Of a stretch of DNA of 64,000 nt, positions 10,901 through 23,692 are shown in pieces. The position numbers and the translations under genes are program-made. Within the stretch, counting starts at the first letter, position 1. Every line of letters starts with the position of its first letter. The notes under the pieces were generated by a model. It made no database searches. It had not been told where the DNA came from and saw nothing but the letters and a program-made list of their open reading frames with translations. Location of the stretch: contig NC_058044.1 of assembly GCF_020085105.1 (NCBI RefSeq), forward strand, positions 23,049,206 through 23,113,205, read 5' to 3'. The stretch comes from Siniperca chuatsi (lineage: Eukaryota > Chordata > Actinopteri > Centrarchiformes > Sinipercidae).

Positions 10901-13900
10901 AACTGTCATTTAACCAGTTTTTAATTGGCTATGGAACTATAGAAAGCCCAGTTTGAGAATTGATAATTAAAATTACATGATCAAAAGTCAAAAATAGGTC
11001 AGTACTTAAAGGTCCCGTATGTAGTGTAGTGGTGATTTAGTGGCATCTAGCGGTGAAATTGCAAATTGCAACCATTTGAATACCGCTCACCTCACCCACC
11101 CCTTCCAAAAGTGTAGGAGAAACTACAGTGACCGCGAAACTCGCGAAAAATGTGAACAGCCCTATCTAAAGGCAGTGATTGGTTTGTCCATTCTGGGCTA
11201 CTGTAGAAACATGTTAGTGCAACATGGTGACCTTTGTGGAAGGGACCCGCTCCCTCTGTAGATATAAAGGGCTTATTTTAAGGTAATGAAAACACAACGA
11301 TTCTCATTTTCAGATTATACACTAATGAAAACATACTTATAAATATTATATTCCATTTCTGCCAATAGCCCCTACTAAATGTTACACACTGGACCTTTAA
11401 CTCGAAAAATGTCATTCAAGTTTGAGTGTTTTTGAGGGAACACAATATCAGACACTATTCATGTTTTTCCTTCAGAGGAGCTATTCCATGATTTATGACC
11501 CTAAAAACAGTACTGGGTCCAAAGATTTTTTTAGACTACAGAAAAGCCAGAATAGCTGCTCGTGATCTATGCCTAAGTCTGTTCATATGCTAGTAGGATG
11601 TCGAACACAAACTGGAGCCCCTCCACGGTTTGTTTTATTGGTAGTCAATAAAATCTTCATTGTAATTTTGTATATTGAGCAATTCTTTTTTTCAGTTCTG
11701 TCTTTTCAAAAGTCAGAAGAAGCAAACCTTCCCTTAATTTTGAAATAGGTGTTGAAATGAAACATGTGACTGTTGATCAGATTAAAATGGGGCAGTTGCA
11801 GTTGCTTTAATATCCATGCACACTTTTGCCTCACATATGCATCTGTGAAATAACACGCAAAAAGGAAACAAGTCAATGAGGGTGATGTCTAGGCTATGTT
11901 TAGAACTTCAACTTTCTATCAGGCCCAAATGTAATTGACGAGAGACAGACAGACAAAAAATGCACTATACAGCTTACAATGAAATGTGAGACAGAAGAGA
12001 CATACAGACATAGACGAGAGGGCAGTTTATGCGCAAGACAACTATTCTCATTCATCACTGTGCTTACTAGTGAATGAAAGTCAGCTGCGAGCTGAGCACA
12101 AAGTCACACTTTGTATATTTTCAGGCTTTGTTTCTGTCCGCAGTTATTTAGTCAAAAAGTTAGACTCAGTTACACTGTCTCTCACACTCAATGTCACTGT
12201 CATACTCTGCCTGGTTTTCCTAAAGTGGTGTTATTGTGGGTGCTCCAGTATCATCAGAGAACAACAGAGGGCTCATTGTAATAAAGGGAGGGAAACACAG
12301 AAGGAGAGGGATTTGGGATAATTTTTTACTTAAACCATGTGAAGGGGGCGCTGTTTTCTGCCTTACCAGTGACTCATTAGTGCAAAAAATGTGACTTACA
12401 TGTGTCTGTTGTCCTGTGTGGGTAATGCGACAGGCAGGGAGTGGAGTCATTGGTGGAGTTTAGCAGGAGGAATAAAATAATCACACTGAAATTAATCATG
12501 CACATATGTAATTCAACAAAACCGTGGAAACAAAGACTTTATATTCATTGCACTGCTGTTCTGCCCAGTCCAATTCATTATTGTACATATCCATCAGTGT
12601 ACTTCTGTTTTTAGTAATGCCATCTGTATATAATGTCCATAGTACCACTTGTAAAATATTTTCATAATACTGCTCTATCCTGCATTTATGCACACACTTT
12701 ATATCCTGCACTTGCTTATTGCGCTTCTGGTTAGACCTAAACTGCATTTCGTTGCCTTGTACTTGTACATGTGGAATGATATACATAATACAGTTGAATC
12801 TAATCAAATCAAATCTAATCTAATCAAAGGTTAAAATCCTGGTTGATTTTGTGACACCTAGTTACTGGTGTTAACAGCAAATGTGGTTTAATACTACAGG
12901 TCACAGAATTCTGAGTTGGTTACCTCGCTGAGAAGTTGTCGCCTGCAGCTCACTGTGGCTGCTCCTTGTTGTTCCATTATTCCCTGCAATATTTCAAACT
13001 GATCCTCTGTCAAAAAATGCTGAACATTTTTGATGAAAGATAGCGGTCAGTTTCAGGCTTACTGACAAACACATTGCCTTTCCTGTGTAAAAGTCAACTC
13101 GTGTTTCGCCAGTGAAATGCTTTTAATGTGAAGCTGCAGCAGTAGGAAATGTTCGGTTTGCATTAGCAGTAACAAAATGCAACATTTTTTTCCGGTTCTG
13201 TCGCCACAGACACCTAGTTTGTAATACTGTAAATGCAAGGACTTTAATATAATTTCATCAGTGGGCCATAGGCTCAACCACCACTGTGTTAAATCATTTG
13301 GTGATAAATAGTGACTTAACAATCAATATTCAAGATTGCCACTTTAGGCTTACTTACTAGCTGTGTTAAGGGATGATTTAAGTAGACAAGAAGCTGCGCT
13401 TTTTGTAAAATATGTCCTTGTTCTCAGATGAACAATGGAAGACAGTTGCAATACACAAGAGAAAGAGAAAGACACCATGAGTCATGTATGCATGTTACCC
13501 AGATGGACACACCACAAATACACACACAAGCTTACCTGAACACTGTCTTGTTAAACCCAACAAGTTAATGAAAATACTCTACTGAAGGATGGCAAATGAA
13601 GTCAGCCAAGAGTCTACAGCCATGTTAGAGTCTCTGTGTGCTAGGCAGAGCAGTGTTTTTAGTTAAAAGCTAAAGTCTACAAGCTAACATGCTCACAATG
13701 ACAATACTAACATGCAGATGTTTAGCAGGTTCACCATCTTACTTTAGCATTTTAGCATGCTAATATTTGCTAATTAGCACTAAAAACAGGGTACAGCTGA
13801 GGCAGATGGGAATGCCTTTAGTTTTGCAGGATTTTCGCCATAAACCAAAGTATTGGACAAACTGAAATTTAGACCTGATGATCATGCTAAATGAAAATTT

Positions 13901-16900
13901 AAGGGATCACCAGAGTTATTACAATTCATTCTGAGAGGAACAAAAATGTCTTTACCAAAATTCAGACATTTCACTCAAAAAGTCAGGGGATCACCAAAGC
14001 CATTAGGCTTCATCCACTGTACAAAATTTCTTGACATCATCCAATAGCTGCGGAGATAATTCAGTCTGGACCAAAGTGTTGGACCGACTGACTTTCCCAC
14101 AGACTGACTAATTGTCATCCCTTGAGCCATGCTGCTAACGTGGATAATAATAAAGTCCACATAATCTTACAGTCAAACCACTCCTACAACATAATCCATA
14201 TCTTCGCTGTTGATCCATATGTTCATTATGCTCCAAATAATTGTCACTTTGCCAATAAATCATTAAATATCCTACTTCCAGTGGAGTTTAGGAGTTATGA
14301 GGAGACAATACTGCTATGCTGAGGTGATGTACTGAGCTAGAGAAACTATGAGAGTTTGTGACAAACCGAACACAGGGAGGATCGATGGACAACTGGAATG
14401 TGTTGTAGGAGTTGTTTGAGAAGTTTCTGTTGATGTTTTGTTACTTTTATTTTGCCATGACTCTGGGTCACCATTACTGTGAATCCAAGCAGACTGCAGC
14501 TGCTTCCTCAATTGCAAGGATCCTTAAGAAAAGAAGAACACTGGAGGTACCTTTTGACATGTAAATTAAAAGTATCATTACTAGAAATTGTGTAATAGCT
14601 TGGCAGCAAAACTGCATGTAATTCTCAACTTTTCAGTCTCAGGACATTTTGTTAAATGTGGCTCTAAGGGACAGGTGCAAAAATGAAATTAAGGCACCAC
14701 TAATGTGCACATGGTTACACTTAAGGTTTAATTTTTGCTCAAATGTTGCACCATCACCAGTAAAGTGGCTCTTGGAGCCAACTCAAGGGTGACTTGAGCT
14801 GTTCAAATGCCCTTTCTGGGCAAAAATTTCCCTTAAGGACCTGACTGGCTGAATAAAGCTTAAAAAAGGACAAAATGCACAGGTGTGCTTGCTGTGCTTT
14901 GTTGTGTAAGATTTTGCCTTAACTGTGAATTGAAACTAAGTGGCCTCTCTCTCTTTCCCCACAGGCTTATTGTGTATGCTGTGGAAATGTTTCTCTCTGT
15001 GTGACCTGGGCTTCGAGCAAATAGACAATCACTGTGTTGGTAATAATCTGCTATGACCTCTAATTTGAATCATCCCTCTCCACTGTCTTGCTTCTGTCCA
15101 CCAATGCTGTATTGTGGCTCCTACTCTCAGGAAGAAGTGGTGTTCCCCTTATGCAATACCTCTTAATGGAGTTGACCAGGAAAAGTAACCTTTTTTAGAT
15201 GACATTCCACTTCGTTTTTCCATTTTAAGCATTTAAGCACCGCTCATATCCAGAGTGGATTTGAATGAAAATAACAGTAGAAGAGGTTTAAATTCTTAGA
15301 TTACCACAATTTCAAGCGCCTTGAGATTAGTGCTGTAAGCTCAGCATTATGGTGGACAGAGGAGCTAAAAGAAAAAGCTCTAAAAAGGAAGATTGCTTAA
15401 AATTAAAATGACAAGTTTACTATTTACTGACGAGTGTAAGACACTGTCACAGTATAAACATGTTGGATTATATATTGATCTGTGAGATTTATCACTATAA
15501 TTGTATTGTCTTTGCTTTATGTATTTATATCCAAATCTACAGATGTGGATGAGTGCCAAGAAACCGTAGAGGGATGTGGGGAACACGCAGAGTGCTTCAA
15601 CACGAACGGCAGCTTCTACTGTCAGTGCCGCTCTGGGTTCACAAACATTCATGGGAAAGTTAACTTCACAGTGGTAAATGGACAGTGTCAAGGTGAGTGT
15701 GTGTGTGTGTGACCAGTGTCTTTCTCGTGTTCAACCTGTCTTACCCATCTTCACTTGTTCTTCTGGCAGATTTCAACGAGTGCCACAATGATTCCAATAT
15801 CTGTGGTCACAATGCTCATTGTTCTAACCTGATTGGGAACTACAGCTGCACCTGCAATTCTGGGTACACCACTGCCAGCAGTAGCTCTGGAGGCTGCATA
15901 GGTGAGTCGTGTCTACTTTTCTATGTCAACACATTTGAGGTTTGGAGTTGATTGGTGCTATGCAGTGATTTTGCTGCTCAGGATCAAGAAACAGTATACT
16001 CAACAGAATCATAAAGGTGAAAGTTGACCCGCCCAAACAGGTGGGACAAAAAGAACAGGAGAGTGAGGGAGATGTCAATCAAGTATGGTCTGTACACACC
16101 CACACTGTCCTGAAAACTCTGGTGTGCTTGTTAGATCGTCTCCACCAAATTGGGAATTGGTGGGGGCTGCTTTTGACAATTTGTGTAACTTTTTAAAAGA
16201 GCCAACCTAACAAGTGCACCCACAGCACGTATTGGTTGGCCAGATGAGTGGAGGTGTGAAAGTAAGCAGGGTTTGAACTTCCCTCTTGAGCTGTTTTTCA
16301 TATTTCACACAACTGCTGAGAGTATTGGTGCATTTCTTGCTGATAATTTCAACTTTTCATTTGTAAGATGAGGAGGATGTGTTACTTCTTTTCACAAATG
16401 TTACTTTAAGCTGAACAGCCGAGAGATTGTAGTGATAATGTCAACGATTGAGAAATCCCGGAGCTGCCCAATGAAGAATAGAAACAACTACTCTGACAAC
16501 ACCCCTGGTATTTTTACAGGGATATGAGCACATGTCTCACATTCAAATAAAACAAATTATGATAGAGTCAAAAAGCCTGTCCTGAGCTGATCTTGAAAAG
16601 GTCGTACATGCTTTTGTTTCATCACGATTCAACTATTATAACTCCCTGTACTCTGACCTAAACCACAAAGCCATCTCCTGCCTCCTGCTATTTCAAATTG
16701 CAGCTTTTAACTAACTTTAAATGGCAAGTAAACATCTCACAACACTGGTTGCCGGGAAAGTTCAGAATTGTCTCTAAGATCCTTTTGCCAACAATGAAAG
16801 ACTCACACGGCCGTGCCCCTGGTTACATTGCAGGGATGTTTGTTCCATTTGCAATACCTGCTATATTCAGATTTGTTTCAGACTGGTGTCACTGAAACCA

Positions 16901-17284
16901 TTGGCCTTGAGGAATGTCAATGATTACTTATGTCTTGTTCCCTCTTCTTACACAGACATAAATGAATGCAGCGAAGCTGAAATTAAAAACGAAGACCTCT
17001 GTGGAGTTAAAGGGACTTGTAAAAACGTTAATGGGAGTTACTGGTGCAAGTGTCCAAAAGGATACACTAATTATGGCAACCAAAGGTCCCCATGCTCAGG
17101 TGAGTGTGTGCATTCACAATTCCTGTCCATCACCATCTCTTACTTCATATTAAATATGCATTTCATGGCTTTCATTTCCTCTTATTCCTCACATTATGCC
17201 TCTACTTTTTCACACCCTTCTTGAATAAGCTTCCCAACACACGTGTCACTGTAGTAGCTGCAGTTATCCACACATTTACACATT

Positions 17285-17320
<36 letters not shown>

Positions 17321-20300
17321 CAGTTGTTGCTGGGAAATGACAATACATCATCCATTGCCCCTTCAAAATGCACCACTGTTTGTCTACTGAATCTTATGTT
17401 TTGTGGTGTGGCCCCAGTTTCTTTGCGGTGAGTGCGTGCCCTGACTTTACTCTTCTTTCTGGGTTGACTCATCTGATTCCAGATGATCCAGTGGTGTATG
17501 TCTCTTACATTAATGAGAATCAGTTTCTGTTCAGTGCTGCTGCTTTGCAATGTAGATTTTATCACACTCCTCTGCTTTCAATGCATACTGTAGTGAAGTA
17601 TGAAACTGTGGTGAGACGATAGTCTGATGTTTTGCTCCGTTCTATCTAGAGCTTGAATGTGACAGCTTCAATGGCGACAGCGGGCCTGCACCGGTAAGAT
17701 GCATGCTTAGATACTAAATTATTAGCATAATGATACATACTGCAACAATCAGAAATAAATAAAATGTATTAAGCTCTTATAAAGGATTTATTCTTGCGCT
17801 TGTCCCTTTACACAGCCCAGGGTCCAGTGTCCTGTTAAAGAACATCTCAGCTCATTTCCTTCATTTACTAGAACACCCTGCGGCCCTGTAGGGTTTAGTA
17901 TACATGAACTTTAGTATAGGGTAATCTGAATAGTCTCATTATTCTCTGCCTCTGTCTCTCAGTCGCTCAGAGGCCTGGCAGACATTTTGTTCCTGATGAG
18001 AAACAGCTGTTTGGCTCTGTCTGACCCAAGTGCCGCTAGTGAAGGGACGGCTGATGGAGAGGCGCTACTGGAGGTCAGAGCAGCAGATACAAAACACAAA
18101 CACACATTCTTACACGTGCAAACACATACAGTGTTCTCAATTCCCCCATCTTGTGTCCTGCAACTTGGACAGAAACTTTTCACAGCGACAGAGGCCGTCC
18201 TGTCCCCTGGTCACCTGGACAGCAGTAAAGATGTGAGCGGATTGCTTAGTATGGTGGAGAACGCCATTATGTTCATTGGTCCACAGCTCAAAGACAAACT
18301 CACCAAGATAGAGACGACTGAGACAGGTAACAGTGTCCATAAGCTCAGCCGTGGTCTGCATACTGTATTTGAAAATGTATACGCTTACAGGCCTTTTCCA
18401 TGGACAATGATATATGCACAGTTAAATAAAAGTGGGAAAGCTAATGTAGTGTGTAAGTGTGTCATTTGAAATGAGTTATCTGTTCAAACAGAAACAGAGA
18501 TTGCAGTGCAGAGGGGAAAGACTCGACCCACCGGATCAATCCATCTGACCAATGAGAATGCAAGCCTCGACACTGACTGGACAACAGCAGCTGGGACGGG
18601 AACATACCCTGGTAAACTTCTCTTCTCTTATGACAAATAAGTCACAATTTTCATGTATATCAGCTATTATCATGATTCTTACTATTGTCTTTTACAGGTT
18701 TTGCTCTGGCTGCATTGTTGAGCTACAAGAACCTTGAGAGCTCTGTTAACCATTACTTTGAGGACCTGACAGGACTTGAAAAAGATGGTGTGAATCCCTC
18801 CTTTCAGATCTTCTCTAGAGTTGTGTCTGTTCTGGTTTCCAACCCATCCACTCAGAGCTTGAGCTGTCCTGTCAACATCACCCTCAGACATCTACAGGTA
18901 CATGTCCCACAGTCTTTCCAGTGTGGTCCTACTTCTACCAGTGTGTTACTTCTTTCGATCATTATAGTCAAAACAGTACAGGAGTACTGGAATATGAAGA
19001 TGTAAATGACACATACAGCTTGCTTATGACATAAAGGTTTTGTTTTGTGCATAGGACACAGAGGAGTCCCCTGAGGTGAGCTACATCTGTGCGTACTGGA
19101 GTGAGAAAGGGGCCTGGTCCACAGATGGTTGCTATCAACAGCACTCCAATGCCACACACACTGTGTGTACATGTGAACATCTGAGCAGCTTTGCTGTGTT
19201 AATGGCACTCTACCCTATAGAGGTAAGAAGCAGACACACACACACGCACACACCATAAAAATCTAAATAAAATGTCGATCTTAACAAAGCATTTAGTGTT
19301 GAACTAATATTGGTACTTTTTCTTTAAAATAGTGTAAAACCCCACTAAGAAAATTGCTTTTAAATCTTGACATTCAATGAACCAAACAGTTTCTCACTGG
19401 TAACAAGTAAAATCATTTTGGCCTAGTGGCAGATTCTCCTGTATGGAACCCCAAAATGTTCACTATTAAATAAATCAAAAAAGGCATTATGAAATGAACA
19501 ATCATATGAATAACATGTGTAAAATATATATATGAACCAACAACATCATGTAGTACCCCCTGCATCTCTTAAGCTAGCAAGCTCAATAACTGCTACCAGA
19601 TTTAGCCACTTAGCTCCTGTTAGCTTGAGCAACAACAATGACAGCGTTATTCTGAATCAACTATCTAGCTGCTGCTGCAGGCAGCTGTTTTAGCGAAGTA
19701 GCTCTGATAAATGATCTACCTGCCCAACAACAAATGGCAGACAAAATTAGCGACTAGCTGGTGAGCATAGTGGAGCATTTAGCAGTTAAAGAGCCAGATA
19801 TTTCCCTCAGGAGTTGATGGAGACCAAAGAGGAGAGTAAATATTGGACTTACATTCAACAGGTGGCCAGAAACTCCAAATGAATGCTGATGTTGCTCCAT
19901 ATCTGCTTGATGTGTAAATAGGTGACTGTTTGCTAACAAGTTTGCTTTATCAACTTTATAATGTAATATCAATGTTGTGTTTGCAACTTGTTTACACTGC
20001 TCCCAAGTGACCAAAAGATTAGTTATTGCTGCCTTAAATACAAAGAGATTATCATTCTTTAAAAGTGTGCTTTACCAAGCAAAGTATGATGGACAATAAA
20101 CTTCTCTCTTTCCCTCTCTTCCTCACTCACCTACTTTATATGTCAGTGTAAACACACATTATGTTGTAAATAATAACCTAACTAATAACTCCAATTAAAC
20201 ACCTCGGGACCTGACCTGTCTTCTCTACTAGCACACCTTCGGGCTCCTGCTGGTGACCAAGATAGGGCTGACCTTCTCCCTGCTGTGTCTTATACTGTCC

Positions 20301-23075
20301 ATCCTGACATTCAAGTTCTGCCGCTCCATACAAGGGACCCGCACCACCATCCACCTGCACCTCTGTATCTGCCTCTTCATGGCTGACCTCATCTTTCTGG
20401 CTGGCATTTCACAAACGGAACCTGTGGTATGTCTGTGCAAGCAAATAGTGACTTCAGTTACATGGAGTGCAATAATCTGACTGTTGACCTAATCTTTATT
20501 AAGAAAGTAATTTGATTAAAATGTTTACAATGGGTTGAACTATTCCACTCATCTTCCTGTTCACAGGCTACAAATCGGAGCTCAGTTAATAACTGAAGAA
20601 GCGCTCTTCACGTTAATATCCCTGCAATACTGAACCTCAAACCCATCTTCCTGCCATTTTACAGGGGTTATCTTGAGGCAAAAAGGATTAAAAAAAACTA
20701 TGATTCAAGAGTTTTTCACATACAGTACACTTGAGAAGGCTTACAGTGGAGCGGAAAATCACAAAATTCCCAAATAGGAACCATGTTTGTACTTACTAGT
20801 AGTAGAGAGCATTCCTAAGTGAACCAAAATTGTAATACCCGTGTCTTAATCAGTGGTGGAAAGTAACTAGTACAGTTTTGTGGAACTTGTACTTTACTTG
20901 AGTATTTCTATTTTATGCAACTTTATACATGTACTCCACTACATTTCAGAGGCACACGTTGTAGTTTTTGCTCAAGTACATTTATTTGACAGCTATAGTT
21001 ACTCCAGGAATTACTTTGCAGATTAGGATTTCACATACAAAACATATAGTCAATTTATGATTCATTTTTACAGAGTCAACCATCCAACAGTACATGAATT
21101 AGTTAAATTTAGCACCAGCTCAGCCTGTACAATATTAAATTGTTGGTCAAACGTACGCAATAATATTATACTAACTACTGCTTCCACCACTGGTCTTAAT
21201 TTAATGAATCTGACTGTAATCTAATTGCGAGGACATTTCTTTATTTAAAGCATTGTCTTTATCAGATTACTGCTGTAAATGCAGTTGCAAAGAAACATTT
21301 CATTCCTCTGTTCCTTCCACTCTGATCTTTTCTTTCTTCATATTACATTACAGGGCGGCTGCAGGTTTGTTGCAGCGATGCTCCATTTCTTCTTCTTGGC
21401 AGTGTTTACCTGGATGCTGTTAGAAGGGGTTCAGCTGTACCGTATGGTGGTCCTGGTGTTCAATGCCAACATTCGGCCCCTCTACTTATTCGTCACTGGT
21501 TATGGGACACCCCTTGTTATCGTCATTATATCTGGCATCATTAGACCAAAGGGATACGGCACTAACCAGCAGTAAGTGTGGCAGTATGTGTGTGTGTTTA
21601 CATCAGTGGATTACACAGACCTGATCTATCTCGCTGACGTAAGGTAAACCCTGTCATGCATGTGTTTCCTTCCACCTAACTAGCTGCTGGCTGTCCCTGA
21701 AAGACGGCCTCATCTGGAGTTTCTTCGGCCCTGTGTGCTTCATCATCATCCTCAACGTCTTCTTTTTCATCATCACCGTCTGGAAGCTCGCCCAGAAGTT
21801 CACCAGCCTCAACCCAGACCTCTCCAAACTACACAAAATTAAGTCAGTCTGTGTATTTGTTTGCTTTTGGCTTTTTGTGAGTCTTCTCATGCTGTCGTAA
21901 TGTGTGAAGTAATGTGACCCTTACCTAGTCTACTGCGAATGCAAGCACAGAGTTAATACGCATGTTGGTCAAATGGGGCAGCTTTGGGAATTGAAAAATG
22001 CATGAATGGAAAGAATGGGAAAGTTTTGTGAGGGAAAAATGTAGAGAATGTTTTCACAGTACCGACTCTATTCTCTAATGGGGTGCTACTGAGGGACTTT
22101 CCCCCCCAACTCCATCTATACATGCTCATTTTTTACTCCACTCAGTGCATTTGTAGACAACACTGTATAAAAACGTGCAGCTGCACAACACATCTTAGCT
22201 TTAATGCAAAAAAATCCATTCTTGGATACACTGGTTCATCAATCACTAACGTTTAATTAAGTCCAGGGAATTGGGAATGTGAACTCATATATAACTAAAA
22301 TCAAGGGAGCAGCTTTTCAGTTAAGAAAAACGGTTTCTGTTGTTTCTGTCAGTGGAAATACTTGTATCCCATCCCCATTTCAGATGGATTTCTCTTTGTC
22401 TGATTGATGAATTGTTGGTAAAGTTGGTGAGTCTACTGAAATCAAAACTCCATTGATCTGTACTCTCGGTTTACAAGAGTACAGATTTACACATTTTATC
22501 TCTACTTATTCATGAGAATAAGAAGGATACATCACCAAATACAACAAAGGGCCCATGCAGAGTACACTGCCAGAAACTCCTTTAAAAATAGTGTTTCTCT
22601 GCAAGGATTCTTTCCTTTAAGCTAATATTTTATCAGTTGCCTTTGGCTTTTCTTCTTCCACCAGCTTTCAATAGACAGTAAATTGATGAGAACATGTGTC
22701 TGTTCTGTAGCTGCTTTGTTGAGTACCCATGTCATTTTTCTCTTCCTTTCCACTCTTCAGGGGTTTTCCAGATACTGCAGTCATAACTGAGTCATCTATG
22801 TGTTTGGGCTCATGTTAATCTTTCCTTTCATTCTCTATCTGTTGTCCTTTTCTTTGACCCCTCCACCCCCCATCCTCCCTTTTCCCCTACAGAGCTTTCA
22901 CAGTGACAGCTATCGCCCAGATGTGCATATTGGGTCTGATGTGGGTGTTTGGGGCCTTCCTGTTTCAAGGCAGCCCCATAGCAGTAGCATATAGTTTCAC
23001 TATTCTCAACAGCCTGCAGGGAACGCTGATCTTCATCATGCACTGCCTTCTGTCTAAACAGGTAGGATACAGTAG

Positions 23076-23131
<56 letters not shown>

Positions 23132-23692
23132 CTGGGTCTCTATGCTTGAGGCTAAGAGAGAGATTAACACAAAAGTACAGAACTACAAGAGCAAGTGTAA
23201 CCACTAAGACATTAGATTGCATTGAAATAAGGTTTTTTCCTGATGTTCTGCTGCCCTCTGCAGGTGAGAGATGAGTATGCCCATTTCCTCTCCTGTATCT
23301 GCACACCACAGAAGAAGGGATTCTCAGACCTCAGCAGTACCAACCCCTCAAGCAGTCAGTCACAAGTAAGCATAAACTGACCTCACTCACAATTACATGT
23401 TACATTTCAGATTCAACTTTTACATACAAAATATATGATCATTTTATAAATGATGCATTGCTAGAGATTAGTTTGTATTGGTTAGTTAAAATTTGCTCCA
23501 CCTTGACCAACTACAACATGAATACTTGATACTTTAAGTATCAAGCATTTTGCTTAAGTAAAGTCATACTTCTTCCACCGCTGCAGACATATTACATACA
23601 GTATGTTGGCTTACATTGTTTCTGAACTTGTGCTAATTGTGTTCATTTAGGGTTCTCGGAGTGGGCAGATCACCGGAGAATCCCAAATGTGA
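7979..23692 (+). CDS. adgre5: Adhesion G protein-coupled receptor E5 (CD97-like)
   Basis: Coding exons: 7979-8009, 14965-15039, 15543-15692, 15770-15901, 16956-17099, 17650-17693, 17963-18073, 18173-18326, 18492-18611, 18698-18897, 19055-19222, 20232-20426, 21354-21571, 21684-21842, 22893-23061, 23264-23365, 23651-23692. All have AG/GT borders and matching phases, giving 737 aa. In order: a signal-like N-terminus; three calcium-binding EGF modules (about residues 36-177, starting DVDEC, DFNEC, DINEC); a GAIN-type stalk; and a GPS with C399, W402, W408, C413, C425, C427 and cleavage site HL/SSFAVLM (L430/S431), where SFAVLM would be the tethered agonist. Seven helices follow (helix 1 TFGLLLVTKIGL; helix 3 end WMLLEGVQLY), then a Ser-rich tail. 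CD97 binds CD55 and integrins in mammals; that is family knowledge. Length is slightly under human CD97 (835 aa). An EMR-type paralogue is the main alternative. Confidence 0.87.
9180..9480. repeat. Interspersed repeat, copy 1
   Basis: It shares blocks such as 'gactagctkgtgarcatagt', 'atatttccctcagragttg' and 'actccaaatgaatgct' in the same order and orientation with 19735-20035. Both are in adgre5 introns. It carries no coding potential. The family is not assigned. Confidence 0.65.
10780..10910. repeat. MITE-related fragment
   Basis: 'gcactacaggtaagagga' followed by 'aaatatgtatttttgatttt' and 'ggggtgaactgtca' matches the right half of the palindromic MITE at 3572-3674 with few differences. 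Confidence 0.6.
11006..11400. mobile_element. Non-autonomous DNA transposon (TTAAAGGTCC ends)
   Basis: The left end TTAAAGGTCCCGTATGTAG and right end TGTTACACACTGGACCTTTAA are imperfect inverted repeats. The interior contains 'gatttagtggcatctagcgg', a block common in fish intergenic DNA. It is about 395 bp with no transposase. The superfamily is not determined. Confidence 0.7.
12530..12835. repeat. LINE or SINE tail-like fragment
   Basis: 'actgcatttcgttgccttgt' and 'acttgtacatgtggaatgat', followed by a short (TCTAATCAAA) run at about 12795-12830, resembles the 3' tail of fish retroposons that end in a simple repeat. No coding part was recognised. Confidence 0.45.
13660..14130. repeat. Interspersed 'agctaacatgct' repeat, copy 1
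   Basis: It is shared, in the same orientation, with 34755-35250: 'gctaacatgct', 'ttcaccatctta.tttagc', 'tttgctaattag', 'gtacagctgagg', 'cataaaccaaagta.tggac' and 'gggatcacca'. Both copies end near 'gccatccct'-like sequence. Non-coding. Confidence 0.7.
17286..17319. repeat. CA microsatellite
   Basis: An uninterrupted CA array inside adgre5 intron 5. Confidence 0.9.
19735..20035. repeat. Interspersed repeat, copy 2
   Basis: Second copy of the family at 9180-9480, located in adgre5 intron 11, same orientation. Confidence 0.65.
20851..21192. mobile_element. hAT-type non-autonomous element with perfect 8-bp TSD
   Basis: The ends are CAGTGGTGGAA and TTCCACCACTG, perfect inverted repeats. The element is flanked by GTCTTAAT on both sides (20843-20850 and 21193-21200), the 8-bp target duplication expected of hAT transposition. 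It is 342 bp, without transposase, in adgre5 intron 12. The interior 'acttgtactttacttgagta' block recurs as fragments at about 23400-23585, 27921-28520, 39090-39330 and 41380-41460. Confidence 0.88.
23077..23129. repeat. GT microsatellite next to adgre5 exon 15 donor
   Basis: A 53-bp GT array begins 15 nt after the 5' splice site at 23061/23062. It is long enough to be length-polymorphic. Confidence 0.9.

Larger units (their letters stand above)
8010..14964 (+). other. adgre5 intron 1 (7 kb), repeat-rich
   Basis: It separates the exon for the first ten codons from the rest. It holds copies of several interspersed repeats (listed separately at 9180, 10780, 11006, 12530 and 13660). No additional phase-1 EGF exon was found in it, although the residual first EGF module makes one conceivable. 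Confidence 0.7.

Noticed and set aside
22903-23309. Cys/Val-rich and Thr/His-rich ORFs
   Set aside because: They are products of the 53-bp GT array joined to part of adgre5 exon 15.
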